Origin: Nautilus pompilius
Lineage: Eukaryota; Mollusca; Cephalopoda; Nautilida; Nautilidae
Assembly (NCBI GenBank): GCA_018389105.1
Contig: JACATO010002729.1
Location: forward strand, 62,001 to 126,000
DNA length: 64,000 bases
Direction: 5' to 3'
Shown: positions 1-14,895 of the stretch, in pieces
Layout of the letters: each line of letters starts with the position of its first letter
Position numbering within the stretch: position 1 is the first letter of the stretch
The notes under the pieces: model-generated
What the model was told of the DNA's origin: nothing
The model's input: only the letters and a program-made list of their open reading frames with translations
Databases searched by the model: none
Program-made: the position numbers and the translations under genes

Positions 1-3000
1 CAATGCATGGAGACCTGCGCTACAGAGCAGCCACAGAATGCCGCTGTCGCGAAGAAATCGGGTATTTTCTCGAGTTCTGAAGAATACACGCAGACAGATT
101 AACCCTCATTCCGTACGCGTAGAACTGCATAAAGATGTTGAACGGGGTGCATTATCGCTGACGAGCAGCCGTTAGAATTTCGCGACCGGCTCCGCTTCGC
201 TTAATGCGCACGTCAGACCAGCCTGGAAAATGCGGAATCCAAAATAAGGGGAGGGCGTGATGGAAGGAGAGGTCACGTGTACTGACAGGTAACATCTGCT
301 ATGGGAAGTCTGCATGCTTCATAAGAAGCTCGTGTCAGTGCCGACTTTATGAGACTAGGCGAGCCATACCATACTAGGGCAAAGGTAGAAGTTTTATTTC
401 TTCAGATGTATAACGACGATAATCTGAGCAGTTCTCGAAAACGAAATCTTTGTTGCTTCTATTATGTCATCGTGCGATGAACACCTGTACTCAGCAGCGA
501 GTTTACATTCTGCTATTTGAAAGCACTGAAGAGTTACGTGCGCAAAAGCCCATATCCTTATTTTGTTCAGGACGATGCATCTAATCACAGAAGAATTATT
601 TTAAAAGCCACACATTATACTGGATTACATCGGTGCCAGAGGAGGGGTGGATGGGGGCATCGATTCGGCTCAATGGCTAATAAACTAACACAGACGCAAG
701 CATAGAAGGAAACAGCGGTCGATGATAGTAGTGTTTGGCTCTCGGTGTCGGCGAGTCGCAATTTTTGTATAGAAATAAACTACTACTGCACGAATATCGG
801 ATTTCGGCCATCTTACACCAACAACATCCGGGTATAAGTCTAGCATTCGGTGCCGTTCCTGACATCGGCCAATGCATATAGATGATCGATAATTCAATTA
901 TCAAAAAAAAAAAGGATTAATGGAAGCAGATCAGACAACAGCCATTTTCATGTAGAAACCTTATAGATAAGTGTAATATAGAAATTAAAGTACACAGCCG
1001 CAGAAGATAGAATTATTTTCCAAGACGATCTTATCTGTGCTGCTGTAATTTTACGGGATCTTGTCGCCCCGACTACCTTTCGTCGGAACAGTCCTGAAGA
1101 TGGTGAGAGGAATGCTTCGAAACCTTGATGAAAAGGAAAAAAAAGTTTCCATCTGGTGGTAAAAGACGCAAAAAAATATGTCCAAGATAAGCCGCGTAAT
1201 TAAGGGTATTCAGCTTAGGGGCAGTAATCCATTCTTTCCAGCATGGTGCGATGTTGGCGAGAAAACGTAGTGAACACGGGGAATAAATTACTGGCGGTGA
1301 CAGTGGTTAATATATAACACTGTCAATCAGCTTTAAAAATCGTACTGATAAGCTTTTTTCCTGAGAATCCTGTCTAAATCCTGGGAGGCCCCTTTCTCGC
1401 CCCTTAATCAGCAAAGATCTGCAGATGAAACGTTTTTCCGACAACGAAAAACCTAAGGTGTTATCTGAGTAGAAACCGCCTTAAAGATCCTACCTAAGAC
1501 AGAATTAAAATTTTGCAAAAAAATTCTAAAATACCTTTGTTTTTATGAAAGATTTTATTTTTTAAAATATTTGTATATATTATGGTATTACGCTGAAAAT
1601 ATCTGCAGATAAAGGGAGCACTTTTTAGATGTCTATTTAGCGGATATAAAAGCGAAAGTAGAACAGATCTTCTGCTTCACAGCTCCAATAGAGCTGTTAC
1701 CGGTCTAACAGCAACAGTTCGGTGTCCGTGTGTGACAGAGGTAAACAACAGGTGGTAATGTCACCGCTGTAGTCTAATATAAGAATGAAAAATTATTTGA
1801 GTTCATCGTGGGCTGCAAGGCGGTGTCCAAGGAATCGACCGGCACAGTCCCACCCGATTTCACTGGTACCTCAACTGGGCAACATTCCGAGCCGGGTGCA
1901 GTTTCTGAAGCTTCCGATGCCAATGATGATCCCACTAGTTCATACTGTAATTCATATCAAGTGATCTGGTCGGTCAATCTAGTACCCGGGGTATCGTTTA
2001 TATTTTAAAAGCACCCCACACCCCATCCTCTCTACGGGGACTCGCATCGCCATGCCGCAAGATCTGACGTAACCTTGAGTGGCAATGACCACAGGCTGGG
2101 ATCTGAATTTGGAATTTGGCAGTCTCACCTTGAAACTGCTGCAACCTCCTCGTCAATCAGCTTTGAGAAAATCTCTCATGTTGGCGATAAATCGTGATGG
2201 GTCCATTCGCACGCAATACACCTGGATTTCTGAATTAAAAAAGTATGGCGCACCTTGCTCGATGACCCCCCCAATTTATTTCATCCAAGAAGCAGGACCC
2301 GACCACGGAGATATCATGGGCACTTTTACCATGAACATGCAGGCAAATACCAAAATCTCAGGTCAAAAAATCCTCTCAGGTGGGTTGATTTTTTAACCGG
2401 AAATTGTCAACATCCATCTAATTCATCATAATTTTCTTAAAAACGATATTTGTATTGCTTAAAAATGGCAAGATCGATTCTGCGTTTTTAATGCCTATTG
2501 GCATATGGACAGTTCATACTTTTAAATTTCCATAAATATTTACAGATTTACTATGTCTAAGGAAATTGCCAAGTAAAAATGCTTCCTTCTCAGGTTAAAA
2601 AGAAAGCAAAATTGTTATTTGGCAATCGGCAGAGACTTAAAGAACACCTGCCTGCAGCCAATCGGGATGGTATGGATGCCTCGTGTGACCAGGAGTTATG
2701 TATTGTGAAATAGAATCTTAAAGTAATGAAAAATGCCTCCTATTACTCGACGCCATTTATGGTTCACGTAACCTTAAACCTGGCCCTTTCTGATAACTTT
2801 CTCGATTTAAATCTTGCTTAGTGGTGGCAGACTGTCCAAAGTGTTGCGATCCTACTAGAATACCCACGCGTCAAGATTGTTAATTACCATCTATTGACAG
2901 GTTTGAAACCTTCCGTTAGAGAGCTACCAATGTTCGATGACAAGAAATGAAGCCATTACGCCTTGGATCGGAGCCATTTCGGTTATGATGTTAACGTAAA

Positions 3001-5939
3001 ATGGCAGCTTCGACGAAAAGTGATTCTAATTAACACGAACATCACTCGTCAAATTTCTGTTATTAATGTCTCTTCGAGTTTTTGCATACAGCCATTATTC
3101 CTTGAATAGTAACGGTATAAGAAAACTGTAACTCACTCGGATTTTCCAACTTTTAAACCGCAACTAACAATTTTAAAACTAAAAATAGATTGGTCGTCAT
3201 TCATTGGCTTCGCTGGGAAATTCCCCAACCTTAATAATTATATCTCTCTGAGAGACAATCCCGACAAAGAAAAGCCAGCTAAGCCTTTCCAGACAAGAGC
3301 CCAGACACTCTTTGCTGTCGGCAGAACTATTTAAACTCATGGTTGAGCTTTTAGAATCCTCTCAACGTTTATCTTTTAAAAAGAGGAAGAACGAACTGAA
3401 ATTGTTGGAGAATTAAGGATTTATACTTAAATTTTTTTCCCCGATATTCGTGCTAAACGTTAAAATGGCAGCAACCTTACATAGAATAGGACATTTTTAT
3501 AGCAAAGAAGAGAAAAATCCATTAATTTTATCATTAGTTTCTAGCGCACTTCTGTGCCTAATTATCAAATAGGGAAATGGAGAGGAGATGAATCTCTGAA
3601 CTCGTTTGAGGGAATAAATACTCTTTTGGTGGAGGGGTCAGCAATTAGCAGAGACCTAATGGAGCATTTTCATTTTTTTTCCCCACCAGCCTCTGAGACC
3701 GGACTCGTGCTATTGTGATGTCGACGTGATATTGGGCTGGTGAACTCCCATGTCAGTTAGCCCGCAGTCTTTGCGCCCTTCTATAAACCGTTTTCTGAAA
3801 AAGAATTTCTGGAATTTTTTGCCAACGGCCTTCGATCTCCAAACGTAGTTCGCTGTGACAGCGTGAGTCTACCGCTGGCCCTCTTGCGTGCTGCACTTGA
3901 AGCCGACACCTTGATTAGTCATAGTGCCCACAAATTGTCAGAAGAAGAAGAAATTCAATGTGCAAAAAATGTATTCGTTTGTTCGGAGGTTGCCTTTTAA
4001 AAATGTAGCGCGTGCCTTCGTTTAGATATAATCAGCCCCGAATGTTTAATTCCAGCGAAGACCGGCCCTTAATTCGGTAAAGACGGTGTTCAAACCTCTC
4101 GATTATCTCCAGTTCTCACCAGAGCAGTCGGGGACGAGGTTTGTATCTATAATTTTCAATAATAGAAAAGATCATAAAATTATTATTCTTTGTTTCGTCT
4201 GTAAATGCCCGCATTATCCTGCCCGTGAGGAGACCGTTAGAGGTAACAACCGACAGCCTTCATCAAAATAACGTTACCCCCGGAAGACGGCTGCGACAAT
4301 CTTCTCATTTGTCCGCCAAAAGGCGTTGTCGTCGCCGAAACTCGGTGGTGCGTTTGTAAATATATAAAATCTGTCTTAATTATTATATCGATGAAAAATC
4401 TACTTATTTTCTCAGTCAGTATCTGGTGTGCCATTGTCTACGGGTGTTAACGCAACCAATTGGATTGTTAGCACATGCCAGGAGAGCAGATGGAGTAGAC
4501 GGTGACGACAGTTGGGGTCAGATTCCAGGTTATGACGTCACAAACAGACATGGGAGGCGGTAACTCTACCTTTTGATCGTGTAATATTTGGAATGGAATT
4601 TGCAAAAGGGGTAAATCAGCTCTCAGCAGCAGACTGATGCCCATCGCTTTTAACACAGCTGGGACAATGATTAATTCTGACGGCTCATTTGTACTCGCCT
4701 TCATAAAGATTGTATAAACACTCCGCGTTTTCGGGGGAAAGTACCAATGCGATTAAATAAGAGCATACTCTATCGCCAATGTTTCAAGCAGACATAACTC
4801 AGGGTTTTGCATGCGCTTTTAGCCGACTGCGTGATAACATGTTTATACTTCGTTCGTTATTACCTCCCCTTTACGATGGACCCGCTTGTCTACGTCTTTG
4901 ATTGTAGGTCGCTCTTTTGTTGCCCCGCCACTGTGACCGTTATTAGACATCGGCCTCGTATTGGACAAGCTGCCTGGTCGTGGCTAACGCAAGCCACAGC
5001 CAATAGCTCGAGGATTAAAGACGGAACATAGCTGCTCCGGCTGAACATCTACAGACACTGCCTTCTCGTGTCCCCGTTAAATGAACTCACGGCCGACCGC
5101 TCTGTCCAATTTAAAAACAACAACATCTTCATCCAATGATGAAAGGCAACAATCGGGTTTAAATGAATTTCGCGAACTAACGAACTGATACATCTTCGAA
5201 TAACCGATCGATGCCCCTATTAGAAAATTAGCTTATTTGTTTCGATCATTAAAATCTCCGAGCTCTATGCTGCTGTGTTTTAATTATTATTGCGGTAGAA
5301 ATGAGCTGGACAAAAATTAATTACTTTCCACTTTATTCGGAAGTATTGTAGAGCTAACTAGAAACCCCGACAGCAACGAGGCTCTTGTCCAGCAGGGTCC
5401 TCGTAGAACGGTGCTCCCACTCACTAGCGCAGGTAAGTGACAGCCAATACGGCGAGGATAACGGTTCACTTCCCCGGTCTTGTTGACGAGGAAATTATAC
5501 TTTTAAATTGTAAAAGATGGGGGGAATAGAAGGAGGAAGAATTAGGAAGCAACAGAACGTAAAGGAGAACAGGTCGAAGCGAAATAATGGAAATGTAAAT
5601 AAATGCATCAGCAGGAAAGGGGAGGTGCTGAAGCTGGGCGGAAGTTTGTTCATCAGCGAGCAGAAGATCTTTGGAAACTAAGGAAAATCCGAAACTCGTC
5701 GGATGTCGGCTTCCCTTTTTTAAGTTATATTTTTCGCTGCTGGCCACCGACAAAGACAATAAGTTTTAGCTCTTAGAATTCGTTTACTTTAAGAGAAGTT
5801 GCTAATTAAGTTTATAAATTTTAATGAGTGTCGATTATCTTATTTTGCTGTTAGTTTGCACAGTATCACAATAGTAATGATCTAGTGACTAAAATATAAG
5901 CTAAGACATTTAAAAACTATTCTGATAGGAAAACTCTTT
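1..5939. other. Anonymous non-coding stretch
   Basis: No recognisable gene, RNA or mobile element. The longest open frame (2079-2396, + strand, 105 codons) has no family signature that I know and no neighbouring frame that continues it. A 66-codon frame just upstream (1808-2008) is rich in Ser, Thr and Pro. Stop codons are dense in all frames elsewhere. One isolated perfect TGACGTCA lies at 4533-4540. The stretch could be intergenic or intronic. Confidence 0.5.
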
Positions 5940-6950
5940 AAAGTTGGAATTGCGGGTATATAACGCATTTCATAGGTTTAGAATAGCGAGCTGATTACCG
6001 GAAATTATTGTTTTTGATTAGATTAGGATAGTAAGCGGATTAACGGAAATCTATCGTATTTCACTGGGCTACAATGGCGAGCAAGATACCGGAAACTCAT
6101 CCATTATGATAAGATTAAAATAACAAGTATATTACGAAAATTGTTTGCATCTCATGATTTAATATGGTCAAAATAGCAAAACAAAATCACTAAAATTTTA
6201 TCGTATTTGATAAGAGAAGATTATCGGAACTTTATTGGTTTTGAGTGTATTAAAAGAGCGAGCAGAACACCTGAACTTAATCATATTTAATGGGGTTTGG
6301 ACAGCGAGCGGATTACTGCAACCTTCTCGCATTTCATGGGACTAGAATAGCGATTAGATCAATAGAACCCTAGTGCCTCTGATGATGATAAGATAGCGAG
6401 CAAATACCAGAACGTTATTGTATTTTATGAGGTAAAAATTGCGAGAAGATTACCAAAACTTTATCTCAATTAATGAGGTTATAATAGCTGGCAGATTCTC
6501 AGGACGCTATTGATTTCTATTACGTTCAAACAACGAGCAAGTTACTGAAAATGTACTGCCAGATACGGAGTTAGAATAACAAACAGATTACTGGATCTTT
6601 ATTGTTTACTGTTATGATGGTATTTAAATAGCGCGCAGATTAACGGAATTTTATTGCTCTTCATATATTGCATAAATACCAAGCAGAATACCGGAACCTT
6701 ATCGTAGCTCATGGAGTTAGAATGACAGAGATTATCGGAACTTTGCTGCTTTTGATAGTGTTAACATTAATAGCAGATTTCGATAGATTTGTCGTATTTC
6801 ATGGTTGGAAGAATCGCCACCAGATTACCAGACGTTTTTTGCTTTTGATGGTGGTAAAATATCGAGATGATTACTGGAACGTTGTCGCCTTTAATAGGGT
6901 TAGAATAACGATTAGGCTTTTAGAAGATGACAAGATCTTGTATGTATTTT
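5940..6950. repeat. Ancient degenerate tandem array, about 46-bp unit, about 21 copies
   Basis: A core close to TAGAATAGCGAGCAGATTAC, followed by CGGAAC, TTATCGTATTT and CATGGGGT, recurs in one orientation. Copies begin near 5979, 6024, 6069, 6116, 6168, 6211, 6251, 6297, 6343, 6389, 6433, 6480, 6526, 6572, 6624, 6672, 6718, 6762, 6806, 6855 and 6901. Spacing runs from 40 to 52 and averages 46. No two copies are identical; every unit carries many substitutions and small indels, so the array looks old and is no longer being homogenised. A 112-codon open frame across its right part is a by-product of the repeat and not a gene. I do not recognise the satellite family. Confidence 0.88.
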
Positions 6951-7724
6951 ACTGTGCGCATTGTTCAAGAGTTTTAGGATCTTGTAAAATGCAGAACTTC
7001 AATTAGTTCACGGTTCTAGACTGAGTTGAATCGATGACGTATAAAACAGACAGGGGCAAAACGATTGCCATCGAAACACCGTGTAACTAACAGAAGTAGA
7101 ATTTTCTCTTAAAATTTAAAAAAAAAACGAGTGCTTAGAGACGCACATAAAGGGTCTTTGTTTGCCTACTTTACGGCCAACAGAAAGAAAAAGGAAATGG
7201 TTCCAGCTTTATTCCGCTATCTGTTTTCAAGTTAGATAAAGCCCTTACATTTACTATTAATTCGAGTAAAATCCGTTTTTAGTCTAATTTTGAAAAAATT
7301 CTGATCGTAAAAGGAGTGGAGAAAGATGTTTAAGTTCAATAGATATCACATGACTTTCACAAAATGAATAGAAATAAGTTATTCTAGCTAATGGACATGC
7401 TGAAAGGATGAATAATGAAACAATATGGTTGAAAATTGCCCGTGTAGACAGTGGAAGTGGTTTAATGTATGGGTTTTGATTGCTAATATTACATTAAAGA
7501 CCTTTCACAATAGAACATACGTTTTTTCGTCGTAAGTATATAAAAATAATGAGATTTTATAAACCTTTTGGCAAAACTCTCCTTAGAACAGAGAATTTAA
7601 TTTAAATTAGATTTTTTAGCGCACTGACTGATTTTAAAAAAATTACACAATTTAATGTTGGAGCCAAAAAGAATGAATCAGACAATGGAATATAATTTGT
7701 AGTAGCAGCAGCAACAACATCAAC
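6951..7724. other. Anonymous AT-rich stretch
   Basis: Low-complexity AT-rich sequence between the 46-bp array and an (AAT)n tract. I see no coding, RNA or mobile-element signal. Confidence 0.5.
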
Positions 7725-7727
7725 TAC

Positions 7728-7762
<35 letters not shown>

Positions 7763-7798
7763 TAATAATAATAATAAATAATAATAATAATAATAATA

Positions 7799-7842
<44 letters not shown>

Positions 7843-7850
7843 TAATAAAT
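7725..7850. repeat. (AAT)n microsatellite
   Basis: About 125 bp of AAT units with a few interruptions where one base is missing. It is preceded by a short CAG/CAA/CAT-like stretch. The 103-codon reading frame on the minus strand rich in Ile and Leu is an artefact of this tract. Confidence 0.97.
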
Positions 7851-8384
7851 ATGTCGGTTCGTATACTGTATGTAATAAAACAGAAGCATAAAACGCTGAA
7901 AAATATTAAACATTAAAAAGCTTTCATTTTCCGCTGTGTATATAAATGGATCCAGTTACTCGGTGTACCACAAGATATCTGAACTGTGTGACAGTTGTGT
8001 GCAACTATTCAGCAACAGTTAATGCAAATCCATTAAATATTGGTGCCTTAAAATAAGACCTTTCTAAATGGGTACTCGACTCCTTTGCGGGGGGGCCATC
8101 ACTATTGATATCCTCACCTTCTATCTTTGAAAGAGTCCCGGGACAGGGGAGTTTAGGCCATCATTAAGGCTTGTATTTAAATTTGTTGTCATTTCGAGTG
8201 TGATAGTCGTGTGGAGTAGCAAGATGTCGATCAGTGATGGGTCAGAACCACATATCGAAGTTTACTTTGTTTTATCACAGGTGTGCTGCAGTATGATAAG
8301 TACAAGGAAGGAGCTGTACGGGAAACGTCTCAACTGCTTCGCAACTATGCATTATCGCTGGTTTTATTCCCTTCTTCCTCTCCC

Positions 8385-8540
8385 TACACCAATATTTACA
8401 GCCGAACAACCCTGATGAAGGGATCATCGTGCCACGGTTATCCGGTAGGGAGAGCATCCTTCACCACGAGAGGCCCAGCACATCGGACTTCGGCAAGGAA
8501 AACCCTACTGGAACTCTTCATTTTTAGACGTAAGAGATAA
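8385..8540 (-). mobile_element. SINE-like element, family A (3' part)
   Basis: The piece around 8455-8530 contains CACGAGAGGCCCAGCAC, then CGGCAAGGAAAACCCTACTG, GAACTCTTCATTTTTAGA. The same string of words recurs at 14.69 kb (CGGCAGGGAAACCTGCCCTG, GAACTCTTCGG) and at 42.53 kb (CACGAGAGGCCTAGCAG, CAGGGAAATCTCTGCTAGAG). In those two copies a tRNA-like end follows on the right, which puts the promoter on the minus strand. This copy lacks a clear tRNA-like end, so it is probably truncated. The family assignment rests only on comparison inside the window. Confidence 0.6.
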
Positions 8541-11188
8541 TCAGAATAGCCTAAGGAAACCCACCCAACTGCCTGGTGACAACAGAAGAGAAGAAACAGA
8601 GCCAAGTACTCTTTTATCCGCTTCTTTATGCAAGTCGAACGAAAATATCTGTACTCCGTCAGTAAATAGCACCTATAGTTTGTCTTTAATTACAGTATAA
8701 ATGTTATGTGTAGACGGACTTTACTCACAGTCGGTCAGGGTGTCCTGAAGAAACAAAAGATTGGTTTTACGGGGCATTTACATGATATTAAATATGAAAT
8801 AATAAAGTTAATGTTTACTCCGCCGCATTAGATACTGTTTTTGGTTTTTTGTCACACGTACAGAACACAATCCAGGAAACCTTAGAAATAATAGCTAACA
8901 GCAGCAAAGATATCTCAGGGATACCCATTCATATCCATTCCAGTTGGTCAGGTCCAAACTTCTACTCCCAAATATGGAACTATCATATTCTTAAAGTCTT
9001 CCAAAAAGGCTGCTTATTTACTCAATAAAGCCCATCTTTACATGACATTTACGCGCATTTATTTCTAAAGCTGGATTTTACACAATATTTGTTGACTGAG
9101 ATATCAATTGGCCTTCTAGGACACTAGAATCTGATTTTTCAAACCATTTAGGAAAAAAAGGTTACATGGCATACTTGATATTTAGCTTAGAATTGGCGGG
9201 TTCGCAACTTTTGAGTTGTATGGTTGCCATGGTAATGCAAAAACATCACATCTTTCCCAGAGCTCATTAATTTGTTTCTTTCCCTTTTAATTTAAAGATA
9301 ACCGTTGTTGTACTGCCATCTGTTTTTTTTTTGTTATTGAATTTTTTGAAATTTTTCAATTCTCAAAATTTGACATTAAAATTTAGAAACTAATAAATAT
9401 AGCAAAATGTTCTCAAGACATTGAATTTGGCTTCGCGCTCAGACGGCTTTTCCAGAATATGTAGGCATGTGAATGACAGGTCAAGAAAGTTTTACATGCC
9501 AGAATATAATAAATACCTTAAAATACCACGTTTCTGGGAAACGCCCTAGAAAATACGGGTAGACATGGCACCATAGATCCCATGCGGTTGTTTGCAGCTT
9601 CTATTCCACTACAGCAGCTGAAAATCCACTAACGAGTCAAGTAGATATCCAAAAAGCTGTATTGCACGGCAGATCCAAATAAGAAGGTATCGCGAGTTGC
9701 AACTCCAGAAAAGTCCTTAAAACACTTTTCTTTCTTTCTATCCGATGCCAGCATTAGAGAGGGAAAGAGCAAAACATGGATGCTTAACTTCGTTCTTTTT
9801 TTTTTTTTCTTCTCAGCTTGCTTTGCTTTTAATTCTTTACTCCGTTTCAGTTGTCTCTTTACAGGCTTTTATTAACCCTGAGCTCGTTTGGAAATCATCC
9901 AGCTCTGCATCGATGTCGTTAAGAAATAATATAACTGCTTACATTGATATTTTCACGGAACAGAGCGCACTAGTGACAGCCTGATGAAGGCCTGTTTGTC
10001 CGCTATTTCCATTGGGCAGGAACTCAGCAACTGTCAGGCAGGAACGAATAAGACCCAGACATCTTCCGGTCGACCGCAGTTCTCTCCAAGCGAATATCTC
10101 TCGTACAGACGCAGGCAGGAGTGAAGCCGGGGACCGTCGAGAGTGCAAGAATCTAGGCTTTATTTAACTTGATAGGTTTAATTAGTTTAAACACTTTTAT
10201 TTTTCTTTACTGTAAACACGTGAAAATGAGAAGTTAAATGTTTTTAAAGGAAAGTAATTAATTACGGGAGAACGGTTGAGAGCCCTGACAGCAGAACATA
10301 TCGGTTAACCTTTTACTGTTGTTTCCACGAAGAGCGTTGGAAATAATTAAATATAGACGACAGCAAAATGATTTTACATATTTTTTGCCATTTTATTTAT
10401 GCATAAACAACCGTCTTCTTAATCAGATCTACGCTCAAAGCAGAAGTTTTTTAATAATTAAAAAAAAATTGTGTTTTAAACGATCTCCAAAAATCTGGGC
10501 AGACGTTTTGTCTTTTGTTACTATGGGAGAAATAAATATTAAAGCTGCAGGCCTTGATCGACTGCGGGGGCCAACCTTTTTATTATTATTATTATTATCT
10601 GTGCGTGTTTAGAGCCAGCAATCATGTCGCCTCGTGGCTGCTGAATTACTGCATCATTTCTGATGCTCCGAGCGCACCTGTCACTGACAAGTTGTACGTG
10701 CGAGGTCAGGGTTCAAATGAATCAGGCGCAATCATAGAATTTACATTACACATCTCTTTTAAAAATTGTATTAAAAAAGAACAAAATGCGTCGCATCGAA
10801 AAGCACCATATCTAAGAGAGGCTGCCTGACGTTAAATCCTTAACTTTTCTCCAAGCACCACTCTTTCGTTTTACACAAATCGTTCTTCATACAAAGTTAA
10901 TTAATGTTTTTTTTTAGAAAAAAAAAATGTTATCCTTAATTCATTTCATTTTGGCCGCGTTATGTTCCCTTAAAAAAATACACAACAGGATTATCTTCTC
11001 TTAACTTTATTAAACACCAGTCAAACTTTACGACAAAGAGTCAAATTCTGGGTCGCTCACGCGAGAGAAACAGTTAAATCGTCTTACAGTCCGGTGTCTA
11101 ACGTCAGATCGATTTGACACAGAAAGAGAGCAGAGGATTACACAAAAAAGATCTTGTAAAAAATGACAACTTTATTTTTTCTGCCTGC
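8541..11188. other. Anonymous non-coding stretch
   Basis: No gene or mobile element recognised. It contains short homopolymer runs, a small (ATT)n near 10577-10597, and a 79-codon open frame (9745-9984) whose middle is coded by a poly-T run. Nothing suggests coding. Confidence 0.5.
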
Positions 11189-11363
11189 CTCTCTCGCTCT
11201 CTCTCTCTCTCTCCATCATCTCTCTCTCCCCACCTCTCTCTCTCTCTCTCTCCATCATCTCTCTCCCCCCTCTCTCTCTCTCTCTCCATCATCTCTCTCC
11301 CCCTCTCTCTCCATCATCTCTCTCTCTCCATTCTCTCTCCCTCTCTCTCTCTCTCCATCATCT

Positions 11364-11443
<80 letters not shown>

Positions 11444-11480
11444 ATCTCTCTCCCCCCTCTCTCTCTCTCTGCCTCCTCTG
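11189..11480. repeat. (CT)n tract with CCATCATC spacers
   Basis: Nearly pure CT repeat about 290 bp long. The word CCATCATCTC is inserted six times, usually followed by TCTCCCCCC, which makes a loose minisatellite inside the microsatellite. A pure CT run of about 70 bp occupies 11371-11439. The Ser/Leu-rich open frames here (up to 124 codons) and the Arg/Glu-rich ones on the other strand come from the repeat. Confidence 0.96.
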
Positions 11481-13769
<2,289 letters not shown>

Positions 13770-13930
13770 AGTTTTTAGATTTAGAAGGAAGCCCACACGC
13801 TGGAGAACAAATTTGACCATGCCAATAAAGCGAGGAGCGCAAGCCATACCAAGCCAATTCCCACCGGGATTCAAACTACAATTCTCAGGCTTAGCAGCGC
13901 AGCAGTCTACCAGTGAACCGTCAGCTTAAT
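13770..13930 (-). mobile_element. SINE-like element, family A, tRNA-derived head on minus strand
   Basis: Left part: TTTTTAGATTTAGAAGGAAG, then CCCACACGCTGG and GACCATGCC, in the same order as the 42.6-kb copy. The right part carries GGGATTCAAAC, close to the reverse complement of the polymerase III B box (GGTTCGAATCC). It is followed by GGCTTAGCAGCGCAGCAGTC and AGTGAACCG, which read as the inverse of a tRNA D/anticodon region. It is a decayed copy with mismatches in the B box and is unlikely to be active. Confidence 0.6.
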
Positions 13931-14631
13931 CGCTGATTGTGGGGGAGTTGTAATCGCATTCTACTCTTTTCTTCTTTAATGTGTCAGTAATTATTAGTGT
14001 AATGCGGCTCATAGCATGGGAGATAACTCGCCTCCAGTTTGTGACGACTTGAAATTTTTACCGACTCCAGTGGACAATGAAAGACAAGGAAGTCACTTTC
14101 ACCGGGTTGGCTGGTTTGGCATCGAAGCGAGTAGAAATGTTTGTAGGAGATTCTTTAATGTGTCTCAGTAATTTCAACTTATTTGCAGTAGGTAAAAAAA
14201 GAAAAAAAGAAAAAAACTAAATAAATAAATATGTGAAATAGCTTAAAACATGTAGAGCCTCCGTCTGGACCAAGCGCCACTTCCTTATTAAGAGTTGTTG
14301 CAAAACCCGTTTGTGGAATTCAAAGAATTGCTGACAGATAACGACGCTTCAGAAATAGATAACCATGCTCTAAGACAGCTGTCCAAACTGTTTAAAGTCA
14401 GCACCAAGAACTCTGCGCCCCGTAAAAAAAAAAATAGAATTTAGGTGTTAGAACGATAACGTGTATGATACAATTTCATGACTTTAAAGCTGCACGATAC
14501 TCACCGACACCCATGACTGTTAATGATTTGCCCGATCGTCACTGAATGCGTGTGTTTGGACTTTTTAACTTTACTCCCGTCACAAGTCTCCACGAGAGGG
14601 GCCACCGCGCGCCCTGGAATATGAAATATTA

Positions 14632-14895
14632 ATGCGGCCATCCGCTACAAAGGGCTGTCTATCCAGCGCCATAAGGCCCCCAAACCGCCCACCTCGGCAG
14701 GGAAACCTGCCCTGGAACTCTTCGGTTTCGGATGTGGAAGAAAACTGGGGTGCCCAGAAAAGAGGCCACACGAAATCGGCTGATGGAGAAGAGATGATGG
14801 CGTGGGAGGGGAGTGCACTGAATCGAGTCCTCACCTGGCAGGCAGGTAGACTAACCCCTGCCGCCGGCCACCTCAAATCTGCACGATTAGCGGGT
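14632..14895 (-). mobile_element. SINE-like element, family A, fairly complete copy
   Basis: The body contains CGGCAGGGAAACCTGCCCTG, GAACTCTTCGG and GATGTGGAAGAAAAC, then GAGGCCAC. The right end (GAATCGAGTCCTCACC, CTGGCAGGCAGGTAGACTAA, CCCCTGCCGCC) looks like the inverted T-arm to D-arm part of a tRNA. Transcription would run on the minus strand from right to left. The opposing 93- and 107-codon open frames over this element are chance frames in a GC-rich repeat. Confidence 0.65.

Noticed and set aside
6668-7006. 112-codon open frame on the plus strand
   Set aside because: It lies in the degenerate 46-bp tandem array; the frame is open by chance and its sequence repeats with that period.
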